Positions 6,718 to 13,074 of a DNA stretch of 27,354 bases are shown piece by piece. A program made the translations under genes and the position numbers. The DNA comes from a virus. The stretch lies in IMG/VR virus record IMGVR_UViG_3300022925_000143, positions 1 through 27,354 of that record; one strand, written 5' to 3'. Below the pieces are notes generated by a model. It was not told where the DNA came from. It saw only the letters and a list, made by a program, of their open reading frames with translations, and did not search any database. Position 1 is the first letter of the stretch. Every line of letters starts with the position of its first letter.

Positions 6718-7326
6718 TTGAATATTGAAGTTATAGATAATATTGTCCCTTCAAAATTGTTGTTGGAACTAAGTAAAATAAAATTTAACTATACACCAGA
6801 TAGATCAAATAATTTTGGAGTAGATAGATTTTTAACTTGTATAGAATATGGAAGCTACAATAATGTAGATAATCACGAGATAAGACGTGATAATTTTCAA
6901 CATTTAAAAGTTAAAAACATTTGGGATTGGTTTAAAAACAAGACTAACGTTAGTATAAATAATTTAGAGTCTTGTTATATAAATGCTATTTCTTTTGGAA
7001 TGGAAAGCTACATCCATACAGACGGAGTAGATATTATTACTTGTATAATTTATTTAAACTCTGACTGGCATAGTCAGTGGAGTGGTGAAACAGTATTTTA
7101 CAGCGGTAATTATACTAATAATTATAATGATATATGGTATTACACCCATGATGTTGTAAAGTCTGTTTTACCAAGGTGTAGAAGAATGGTGGTGTTTGAT
7201 GGAGAAATTCCTCATTCAGTAAGTCCATTATCTAAGAAATGTAGCGCACTAAGACAAACACTAATGTTTAAACTAAAAGATGTAGATATTAGTAGTATAA
7301 AAAAAGGATTATTAAGTGCAACTTGA
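6718..7326 (+). CDS. 2OG-Fe(II) oxygenase (prolyl-4-hydroxylase-like fold)
   Basis: A 202-residue protein using a TTG start two bases after the tail-fibre stop; no strong ribosome site, so coupling to the fibre gene is likely. Motifs of the double-stranded beta-helix dioxygenases are visible: H100-T-D102, distal H166 in DGEIPHS, and R179 in ALRQTLMFK, which would bind 2-oxoglutarate. WSGETVFYSG marks a core strand shared with the genes at 11010 and 11546. Expected chemistry is oxygen- and 2OG-dependent hydroxylation of a protein, lipid or small molecule; the substrate is unknown. Position directly behind the tail fibre makes modification of a virion protein an attractive inference. The end overlaps the next gene by 11 bases. 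Confidence 0.75.
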   Translation: MNIEVIDNIVPSKLLLELSKIKFNYTPDRSNNFGVDRFLTCIEYGSYNNVDNHEIRRDNFQHLKVKNIWDWFKNKTNVSINNLESCYINAISFGMESYIHTDGVDIITCIIYLNSDWHSQWSGETVFYSGNYTNNYNDIWYYTHDVVKSVLPRCRRMVVFDGEIPHSVSPLSKKCSALRQTLMFKLKDVDISSIKKGLLSAT

Positions 7327-7606
7327 AAAAGGGACATATTGTCCATTATTAAAAAAGAAATGTATTGGTTTAGAGTGCGCTTGGTTTACTAGAGTACAAG
7401 GATATGATGTGAATACAGGTAATCAAGTCGATGAATACCAATGTGCAATTAGTCTGCTGCCCATGCTGTTAGTAGAAAACTCTGGGCAACAAAGACAGAC
7501 TGGAGCGGCTGTAGAGTCGTTTAGAAATGAGATGGTCAAAGCTAATGAGAATAGTGTAAAATTATTAGCAGAAACCGCCAAAAAAAATTTACTAGGAGAC
7601 AAATAA
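7316..7606 (+). CDS. Conserved four-cysteine phage protein
   Basis: A 96-residue protein with a GTG start inside the end of the oxygenase gene. Four cysteines (C9, C16, C21, C43) are spread over YCPLLKKKCIGLECAWF and EYQCAISLLPMLL. The second half is helical with QRQTGAAVESFRNEMVKANE. I recall this motif ('CPL...C...CAW... CA....PMLL......RQTGAA.ESFRNE') in many marine phages near tail-fibre genes, with no function assigned. Four conserved cysteines could hold zinc or an Fe-S cluster, which would be notable beside several iron enzymes; that is inference only. Confidence 0.65.
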   Translation: MQLEKGTYCPLLKKKCIGLECAWFTRVQGYDVNTGNQVDEYQCAISLLPMLLVENSGQQRQTGAAVESFRNEMVKANENSVKLLAETAKKNLLGDK

Positions 7607-7607
7607 A

Positions 7608-8552
7608 ATGGCACACATAACAATTGTTACAGATGATAATGCTGTATACAAAAATCAAGGATGTTATTTAAATTTAGATTTATCTGCTTGTGGCATTCCT
7701 GAAAATGTACACGCATTACAATGGGATGGGGTAAATGGAGAAATAGAATATCGGGGTGATGTCCCAAATGAAGCTATAACATCTTTACCAGATTGGGTAG
7801 CTTCAGCTTTAGTTAAATGGGATGAAGCAGCAGCTGCCGAAGAATTAGCTAGTCAACAGCCAGCTATTACTGAGCAAGACAAAATAGATGCCGCTAATAG
7901 AGGAAAAGATTATGTTGATGAAGATTTTTGGGGTCAATATCCTGAAGCTAATTTAGATAGTGTAAATAAACTTCTTAATACAAAAATTGATGGTATTACA
8001 TTAGGCAAAGCTCATAAAAACTTATTAAAGTCTGGTAAATTATATGGTGTCTCAGTACAGTCTGTAACTTATGGATCATTAGGTTTAACAGGACTACAAA
8101 CGGTTTATGATTTAAGTAAAAAATATGGAGTTGCATCTTTTTCAGACAGAATGTATATGCCTACACAGGGCTTGCTTGACTATTTAACACAGACAGGTTG
8201 GAATATTTATACTGGTACTGACCATGAGGGAGACTATTGGATTGCTTATGTTACTTGGGAAGGTGAACTTATTTCTAATAAAGCTAAAGAAGATATTAAT
8301 TCTGCTAGAAACGAAACAATTAATCAAGGTTATAATGATGGAACTCATGTGTGGGATATTGATGCACAAAGTATGACTAACATGACATCAAGAGCATCAG
8401 TTGTTCAAGATACTGATTCGGTAGTGTGGAGAACAAAAGATAATAATAATATTACAATGACTGGCGCAGAATTTAAAACATTATTTGCTGGCTGTGTTGC
8501 TGCAGTAGATGCAATTTATCAAGGCGCTTGGACACAGAAAGATAATGTTTAA
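7608..8552 (+). CDS. Tail-fibre assembly-like protein with DUF4376 end
   Basis: A 314-residue protein. The N-terminus (HITIVTDDNAVYKNQGCYLN, then LSACGIPENVHALQWDGVNG with EIEY) resembles tail-fibre assembly proteins. The C-terminal part (about 260-310) has VVWRTKDNNNITMTGAEFK and LFAGCVAAVDAIYQGAWTQK, the DUF4376 pattern. Between them (about 90-215) is an extra segment with YVDEDFWGQYPE and a KIDGITLGKAHKNLLKSG helix that I do not recognise. Probably a chaperone or small tail component partnered with the fibre at 5558. ATG one base after the preceding stop; TAATG overlap into the desaturase gene. Confidence 0.65.
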   Translation: MAHITIVTDDNAVYKNQGCYLNLDLSACGIPENVHALQWDGVNGEIEYRGDVPNEAITSLPDWVASALVKWDEAAAAEELASQQPAITEQDKIDAANRGKDYVDEDFWGQYPEANLDSVNKLLNTKIDGITLGKAHKNLLKSGKLYGVSVQSVTYGSLGLTGLQTVYDLSKKYGVASFSDRMYMPTQGLLDYLTQTGWNIYTGTDHEGDYWIAYVTWEGELISNKAKEDINSARNETINQGYNDGTHVWDIDAQSMTNMTSRASVVQDTDSVVWRTKDNNNITMTGAEFKTLFAGCVAAVDAIYQGAWTQKDNV

Positions 8553-9328
8553 TGTTCAACTTCTGGAAACAAAACAGATATAGAATATTATTAGCAATAA
8601 TTTACATTGTAGGAATTGCCTCTTTCTTTTTAGGTGCTAGTATTTGGTGGTTTGTAAGTGCTTTATTATGGAATAAAATAATAGAACTAATAGGCCACAG
8701 TATAGGCATGCACAGATACTTTACTCACAAATCTTTTCAAACTACCCCATTTAAAGAAAAAGTAATAGCTTGGTTTAGTGTATTACTTGGTGTAGGAAGT
8801 CCTATAGCATACGTAAGAAATCATAGGCATCACCATGAAGTAACCGACCAAGAACGAGACGTTCATTCTCCGCATCAACACAATGTATTTAAAATAGCAC
8901 TAGGATTATGGGAGTTTTCAAGCATTAAGTATTTAGTACAACAAGGTGGAACAACTCCTCGTGATTGGATAAGTAATAAAGTAGTAAGATACATCCACGA
9001 CAACTATTATAAAATATGGGGAATTCTTACTATAATCACTCTATGTATTGATTGGAAGGTTACTGTTTATCTATTATATTTGCCCGCTTTTATTTATCAT
9101 TTACAGTTAGGTATCTTTATTAATTGGATAGGCCACACTTATGGTAATAGAAACTTTGAAACTAAAGATAAAAGCCGAAACAACAATTGGGTTCATTGGT
9201 GGTTATTAGGAGAAGGATTACACAATAATCATCACGCACAGCCTTGGCGGTACAATTGGAAAATAAAAAACACTGACGCTTTTGATGTTTCAGGATGGAC
9301 AATAGATAAGTTTTTTAAACACGGATAA
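8552..9328 (+). CDS. Membrane fatty acid desaturase (delta-9 / SCD-like)
   Basis: A 258-residue integral membrane di-iron desaturase. All histidine boxes are present: H49-SIGM-H54 with RYFTH59 (box 1), N90-H91-RH-H94-H95 (box 2) and H224-NN-H227-H228 (box 3), plus the extra H195 in NWIGHTYGNR typical of acyl-CoA/acyl-lipid delta-9 desaturases. Hydrophobic segments lie near 10-35, 68-88 and 155-192. The expected reaction is oxygen-dependent insertion of a cis double bond in a fatty acyl chain, drawing electrons from ferredoxin or cytochrome b5. Length is near the bacterial norm. It is an auxiliary metabolic gene inside the late operon. Start by TAATG overlap; overlaps the next start by one base. 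Intact and likely functional; the exact acyl substrate cannot be read. Confidence 0.9.
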   Translation: MFNFWKQNRYRILLAIIYIVGIASFFLGASIWWFVSALLWNKIIELIGHSIGMHRYFTHKSFQTTPFKEKVIAWFSVLLGVGSPIAYVRNHRHHHEVTDQERDVHSPHQHNVFKIALGLWEFSSIKYLVQQGGTTPRDWISNKVVRYIHDNYYKIWGILTIITLCIDWKVTVYLLYLPAFIYHLQLGIFINWIGHTYGNRNFETKDKSRNNNWVHWWLLGEGLHNNHHAQPWRYNWKIKNTDAFDVSGWTIDKFFKHG

Positions 9329-9885
9329 TGAATAATAAACTTAAACAAGATTATTATGTTTTTGTTGATAATTTTATTACGCCAAACAGAGCAGTTAGCT
9401 TATATAACAATTTCAAACAAGAAGTAAATAAATACCCGCAAGCATTTGTAAAAGATCCTCAATGTCCCTCTTCTTTTTCTGTATACAACTATAAACCCTT
9501 TTTAATTTTGTTATGCGAACAAACAAATTTTATGACAGAATTTATGGGGGAGCCTATGTTGCCATCATATTCATATGCACGTTTGTATCAAAAAAATGAA
9601 GTTTTAAAAAAACATAAAGATCGCCCTTCTTGTGAAATTAGTGTTTCATTACATCTAAACGGAGATAGTCCGTGGGATATATGGTTTACAAAACCGAACG
9701 GGGAAAAAATATCCTACAATTTAAAACCAGGACAAGCTGTTATTTATCAAGGTATGCTTTCAGAACATGGGCGTGACGTTTATCAAGGCAATAACTATGG
9801 GCAAGTGTTTCTTCACTACGTAAGAGCTGAAGGAGAACATTGGGAACATTTTTTTGATAGAATAAATAATGGATGCTCTAGATAA
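9328..9885 (+). CDS. 2OG-Fe(II) oxygenase, HKD type
   Basis: A 185-residue protein starting in the TAATG overlap after the desaturase. It contains YARLYQKNEVLKKHKDRPSC (H96-K-D98), CEISVSLHLNGDSPWDIWF, and LKPGQAVIYQGMLSEHGRDV (distal H147), then GQVFLHYVRAEG. This is a 2-oxoglutarate/iron dioxygenase arrangement that I recall in cyanophages and other marine phages ('HKDRPSCEIS... HGR... QVFLHY'). The 2OG-binding basic residue is probably R166 or nearby, farther from the distal His than in the P4H type. Substrate unknown. It overlaps the next gene by 17 bases. Confidence 0.75.
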   Translation: MNNKLKQDYYVFVDNFITPNRAVSLYNNFKQEVNKYPQAFVKDPQCPSSFSVYNYKPFLILLCEQTNFMTEFMGEPMLPSYSYARLYQKNEVLKKHKDRPSCEISVSLHLNGDSPWDIWFTKPNGEKISYNLKPGQAVIYQGMLSEHGRDVYQGNNYGQVFLHYVRAEGEHWEHFFDRINNGCSR

Positions 9886-10423
9886 ATACATAATTGTTTT
9901 AAAAAATATAGTTTCTTTTGAATTATGTAATGATATATTAAATGAATATTGTAGTTCTAATGAATGGCAACACACAGAAACTGGAAGTGGACTTGATAAA
10001 ACTGTTAGAAATTGTGACACTATACAAATTTCACAACCTTGGGTTATTAAAGAATCTAAAAAAAGATTTAATATTGATAAAGAATTATTTAAGTGTGCAA
10101 CGAAATGTATTGAAGAGTATAATAGAAAGTTTAAATATTCTAGAGTGCATGAAGATACTGGATACGAATTGTTAAGATATAAAAAACAACAGTTTTATAT
10201 TGAGCATACTGACTCATTTATACAGGCACCTAGATTAATTAGCTGTTCATTTCACTTAAACGATAATTATGAAGGTGGGGAGTTTGCGTTTTTTAATAGA
10301 GAACTAAAATATAAATTAAATAAAGGAGATGTTTTGATGTTTCCATCTACTTTTATGTACCCTCATGAAATCATGCCTGTTACAAAAGGCGAAAGGTATT
10401 CAATTATTACATGGTTCAGGTAA
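9869..10423 (+). CDS. 2OG-Fe(II) oxygenase, prolyl-4-hydroxylase type
   Basis: A 184-residue protein, ATG inside the end of the previous gene. The core reads YELLRYKKQQFYIEHTDSF (H113-T-D115), SCSFHLNDNYEGGEFAFF, KGDVLMFPSTFMYPHEIMP (H166) and VTKGERYSIITWF (R176). HxD, distal His and an Arg ten residues later form the complete P4H/PKHD-type metal and 2OG site. Predicted to hydroxylate a proline, lysine or other residue on a protein or peptide, or a small molecule; sequence alone does not decide. It overlaps the next gene by 13 bases and belongs to the translationally coupled oxygenase run. Confidence 0.8.
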   Translation: MDALDKYIIVLKNIVSFELCNDILNEYCSSNEWQHTETGSGLDKTVRNCDTIQISQPWVIKESKKRFNIDKELFKCATKCIEEYNRKFKYSRVHEDTGYELLRYKKQQFYIEHTDSFIQAPRLISCSFHLNDNYEGGEFAFFNRELKYKLNKGDVLMFPSTFMYPHEIMPVTKGERYSIITWFR

Positions 10424-11013
10424 ATAATATTCCTAATTTTATTGAAGTTTATAATGTGTATTCTAAAGATATTTGTGAAACACTAATACACTATTTTAAT
10501 GAATCGGAAAAGGCAGGTTTAGCCATAAATAGAAGGACAGAAACCGCCGATAAATTAACAAGAGATGATAATGCATGTTATCTAACGCCTATTGAAGTAA
10601 ATGCAAGATTTTTACCTAATGATATGACCAATGGCCAGCTAGTTAATAAAGTTAAAGATATTTTTTGGCAACAAGCTTATGTTAAATATGCTGAAAAATA
10701 TGACATATTAAAACAGTGCCATGAATTATTTATATTTACTTTAAAACTGCAAAAAACAATGCCAGGAGAAGGCTATCATGTATGGCATGCTGAAGCCATG
10801 AATCGGTTCGTAAACTCAAGAATATTAGTGTATACAGTATATTTAAATGATGACTTTGAAGCTGGAGAAACAGAATTTTTATATCAACAATATAGGTATG
10901 TTCCTAAACAAGGAGATGTAGTAATATTTCCTGGAGCTTTTACACACGTTCATAGAGGTAATCCGCCTATAGGCAATAGTAAATATATTTTAACTGGGTG
11001 GCTTGAGTTTTGA
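10411..11013 (+). CDS. 2OG-Fe(II) oxygenase, HxE variant
   Basis: A 200-residue protein starting at ATG 10411 inside the previous gene. Core motifs: GEGYHVWHAEAMNR (H126-A-E128), YTVYLNDDFEAGETEF, GDVVIFPGAFTHVHRGNPP (H179 and H181) and SKYILTGWLEF (K191). Glutamate replaces the usual aspartate of HxD, and a lysine takes the 2OG-binding role, ten residues after H181. HxE variants with 'WHxE' and 'THxHRGNPP' are, to my knowledge, a recognised phage/bacterial subgroup, so activity is plausible. Substrate unknown. It shares 'GETEF' strand features with its neighbours but differs enough to have a separate origin. It overlaps the next gene by four bases. Confidence 0.75.
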   Translation: MVQVNNIPNFIEVYNVYSKDICETLIHYFNESEKAGLAINRRTETADKLTRDDNACYLTPIEVNARFLPNDMTNGQLVNKVKDIFWQQAYVKYAEKYDILKQCHELFIFTLKLQKTMPGEGYHVWHAEAMNRFVNSRILVYTVYLNDDFEAGETEFLYQQYRYVPKQGDVVIFPGAFTHVHRGNPPIGNSKYILTGWLEF

Positions 11014-11549
11014 TAACTAAAAAAATTGATAACAAAGAGTTACACATTGAAGATAATTTTTTTGATTGGTCTTTTCATAATTGGCTGTATTCTTACGTGG
11101 CACAATTAAATAACTATGCAATAGGATTTGGTGACACTGATGTATTTGATAGAGCAGCACATCAATATATGACAGCTGATTTCGCAGTTCAACATTTAGA
11201 AGAAACTAACTTATTTGAACATATTTATAAAACTGAATTTGCAGATAAAATAAAAAATAGACAGTTAGTTAAAGCCACTATTAATACGACTACACCTGGT
11301 CAGGCTAACTTTCCTCACGCACATCATAATATGATGGTATTGTTATATTATATAAACTTAGATTGGAAACCAGAATGGGCTGGAGAAACCGTATTTTATA
11401 ATAACTCTATAGATGATATTGGATTTATGTCTATATATAAACCAAATAGAGGTATTTTATTTGATGGTGATTTACCCCACTCTATTAGGTGCCAATCTAA
11501 TATTGGGCCTACATATAGATTTAGTTTGTCTATGTTTTTTATTAAATGA
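11010..11549 (+). CDS. 2OG-Fe(II) oxygenase paralogue A, HAH in place of HxD
   Basis: A 179-residue protein with a TTG start overlapping the previous TGA. It aligns without gaps over its core to the next gene: KTEFADKIKNRQLVKATIN, ANFPH, NLDW then PEWAGETVFYN, SIYKPNRGILFDG, distal LPH157 and R170. At the iron site it reads FPH103-A-H105-H106, where the sister has FPH102-C-D104. The acidic iron ligand is therefore replaced by histidine. It may bind metal as an all-His site, use another acid, or have lost hydroxylase activity. The rest of the fold is intact and the frame is open, which argues against simple decay. Confidence 0.7.
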   Translation: MITKKIDNKELHIEDNFFDWSFHNWLYSYVAQLNNYAIGFGDTDVFDRAAHQYMTADFAVQHLEETNLFEHIYKTEFADKIKNRQLVKATINTTTPGQANFPHAHHNMMVLLYYINLDWKPEWAGETVFYNNSIDDIGFMSIYKPNRGILFDGDLPHSIRCQSNIGPTYRFSLSMFFIK

Positions 11550-11808
11550 TACATCACACTATAAACAACAAAGATTTATTTATTGCAGATAATTTTTTTC
11601 CAAAAGAATATCATGAACGGTTTTATATGTATTGTTCAAAACTGCCTTATCGTATTGGATATCCAGATACAGTAGCATATGAAAGATTAGCACACCAGTA
11701 CTATCACACTTCACTAGAAGTAAATGAACTACAAGAAATAGATCTTTTTAATTATCTATATAAAACTGAATTTGCAGATAAAATAAAAAATAGACAGTTA
11801 GTTAAAGC
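11226..11808 (+). repeat. 50-bp identical direct repeat in tandem oxygenase paralogues
   Basis: Bases 11226-11275 and 11759-11808 are identical over 50 positions by my reading. They are the same in-frame segment of the two paralogues (encoding YKTEFADKIKNRQLVKA), 533 bases apart. Similarity continues more weakly on both sides, then drops sharply at the iron-binding motif. This shows recent duplication or gene conversion of the conserved part while the active-site stretch diverged. Confidence 0.85.
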
Positions 11809-12082
11809 TACTATTAATTCGTCTACAGCGAGTCAAGCTAATTTTCCTCATTGTGACTGTGATTCTTTTACAATGATATACTATATGAACTTAGACTGGA
11901 AACCTGAATGGGCTGGGGAAACTGTATTTTTTAATGAAAATACAACAGAAATAGAGCTTGCCTCTATATATAAACCAAACCGAGCCATATTATTTGATGG
12001 GCATATACCTCATCAGCTTCGACCACAATCTATTTTATCACCTAATTTTAGGTTTAGTTTGGCCATGTTTTTTGAAAAATAA
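11546..12082 (+). CDS. 2OG-Fe(II) oxygenase paralogue B
   Basis: A 178-residue protein, ATG in an ATGA overlap with paralogue A. Complete site: FPH102-C-D104, HIPH156 and R169, with NLDW then PEWAGETVFF and SIYKPNRAILFDG as core strands. It is a close tandem duplicate of the preceding gene, with a 50-base identical DNA stretch shared, and more distantly related to the oxygenase at 6718 (W.GETVFY, DG.IPH). Likely an active 2-oxoglutarate-dependent hydroxylase of unknown substrate. It is the last gene of the oxygenase run; a 43-base gap with a TATAAT separates it from the holin. Confidence 0.75.
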   Translation: MIHHTINNKDLFIADNFFPKEYHERFYMYCSKLPYRIGYPDTVAYERLAHQYYHTSLEVNELQEIDLFNYLYKTEFADKIKNRQLVKATINSSTASQANFPHCDCDSFTMIYYMNLDWKPEWAGETVFFNENTTEIELASIYKPNRAILFDGHIPHQLRPQSILSPNFRFSLAMFFEK

Positions 12083-12084
12083 GG

Positions 12085-12090
12085 TATAAT
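12085..12090 (+). promoter_or_regulatory. Possible -10 element (TATAAT) before holin
   Basis: A perfect TATAAT lies at 12085-12090, immediately after the last oxygenase stop and 35 bases before the holin ATG, in one of the few intergenic gaps. A convincing -35 is missing: TTGAAA is only 7 bases upstream, and the hexamer at the ideal 17-base spacing is GCCATG. In such AT-rich DNA a chance TATAAT is common, so this is tentative. A promoter here would let lysis genes be expressed apart from the oxygenase island. Confidence 0.3.
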
Positions 12091-12125
12091 ATTCCGTGTA
12101 AAGTCAACACTTTTGGGGTATTTTT

Positions 12126-12611
12126 ATGTTATCAATATTATCAGCAATACTAGGCTTTGCAACATCAGGACTGCCTAGTGTCTTAGACTTTTTCAAACAA
12201 AAAGGCGATCAAAAACATGAACGCGAAATGGCACAAATTGAAATGCAAAGAGCTATGGAAATGGCTAAAGCAGGATATGCCTCGCAAGAAAGAATCGAAG
12301 AACTTAGAACAGACCAAGTTGAAATGCAAACTTACGCGGAAGAAAGAGCAGCGCTTTATAAGCATGATGAAAAACTCTCGGAAGGCGCGGCTGGTTGGGT
12401 TCTTACTCTCCGTGCTAGTGTTCGCCCCATTGTCACCTATATTTTTCTTTTTCTTCTACTATTTGTTGATATTACAGGAATGATATGGGCTATGAAATCA
12501 GGTGCTCATTTTGCAGAAGCGATGGATATAGTATTTAGTGACGAAGAGATGGCTATTGTAGCCTCTATTATTGGCTTCTGGTTTGGAAGCAGAACTTGGG
12601 AAAAGAAATAA
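12126..12611 (+). CDS. Holin (3-TM, gene-transfer-agent type)
   Basis: A 161-residue protein. It has an N-terminal hydrophobic helix (MLSILSAILGFATSGLPSVL), a long charged helical section with many Glu/Lys/Met (about 28-85), then LRASVRPIVTYIFLFLLLFV and ITGMIWAM (TM, about 98-123). A last hydrophobic segment AIVASIIGFWFG precedes a basic end, SRTWEKK. 'RPIVTY' followed by a TM and a final 'GFWFGSRT.EK' is the pattern of the 3-TM holin family known from gene transfer agents. It would form the membrane lesions that let the endolysin out. The ribosome site is weak (GGGG at 12115-12118). Ten bases separate its stop (12611) from the lysozyme start, forming a lysis pair. Confidence 0.8.
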   Translation: MLSILSAILGFATSGLPSVLDFFKQKGDQKHEREMAQIEMQRAMEMAKAGYASQERIEELRTDQVEMQTYAEERAALYKHDEKLSEGAAGWVLTLRASVRPIVTYIFLFLLLFVDITGMIWAMKSGAHFAEAMDIVFSDEEMAIVASIIGFWFGSRTWEKK

Positions 12612-12620
12612 GGATGACTC

Positions 12621-13073
12621 ATGAAAACATCGGAGGAAGGGATTGCCCTTATTAAAACATTTGAAGGCGTGGTTAAAAAACCTTATAAATGTCCTGCTGG
12701 ATACTGGACTGTGGGCGTTGGTCATCTTATCACTCGTTCTCCTGAGCTCCCTAGTGATTGGAATAGGACAATGGGAAATGATGAAATCGACGATTTATTA
12801 CGAAAGGATTTATTAAAGTTTGAAAATGGAGTACTTCGTTTGTTACATCCTGTGCAACCAAGTCAATCTGAGTTTGATGCTCTTGTCAGCTTTAGCTTTA
12901 ATCTTGGTTTGGGGACATTTCAGCGATCGACGGTGCGGTCAGCTTTTAAGCGTGGTGATAAAAAGAGGGCTGGAGAAGTTCTTTTAAAATACCGTAGAGC
13001 TGGTGGTCGCATACTAAAAGGTCTAGTTAGACGAAGATTTGCAGAACATGCATTATTAATGCGGAATAAATAA
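12621..13073 (+). CDS. Endolysin, GH24 T4/P22-type lysozyme
   Basis: A 150-residue muramidase. FEG (E15), then YKCPAGYWTVGVGH gives the E15-C24-T30 set with the 9 and 6 residue spacing of T4 lysozyme E11-D20-T26; Cys for Asp is frequent in phage lysozymes of the 'CPAG.WT.GYGH' kind. Further GH24 features: PSQSEFDALVSFSFNLG, TFQRSTV and a C-terminal GLVRRRFAEHALL. Hydrolyses the beta-1,4 bond between MurNAc and GlcNAc. There is no signal peptide, so it depends on the upstream holin. ATG preceded by AAGGATGACTC. High confidence in family and role. Confidence 0.92.
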   Translation: MKTSEEGIALIKTFEGVVKKPYKCPAGYWTVGVGHLITRSPELPSDWNRTMGNDEIDDLLRKDLLKFENGVLRLLHPVQPSQSEFDALVSFSFNLGLGTFQRSTVRSAFKRGDKKRAGEVLLKYRRAGGRILKGLVRRRFAEHALLMRNK

Positions 13074-13074
13074 T

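Noticed and set aside
12072-12090. TTGAAA with TATAAT as a full promoter
   Set aside because: The spacing is only 7 bases, far too short for a sigma-70 promoter; only the TATAAT is listed, at low confidence.
12094-12108. GTGT...ACAC hairpin followed by T-rich DNA as a terminator before the holin
   Set aside because: Only a four-base stem and no clean T run directly after; too weak to call.
12217-12483. 88-codon frame inside the holin gene
   Set aside because: The holin frame has the family motif and TM layout; the other frame lacks a ribosome site. A nested lysis gene was considered but not supported.
12692-12694. Cys24 in place of the catalytic Asp of the lysozyme as a defect
   Set aside because: Cys at this position is frequent in functional phage GH24 enzymes, and the spacing is normal.
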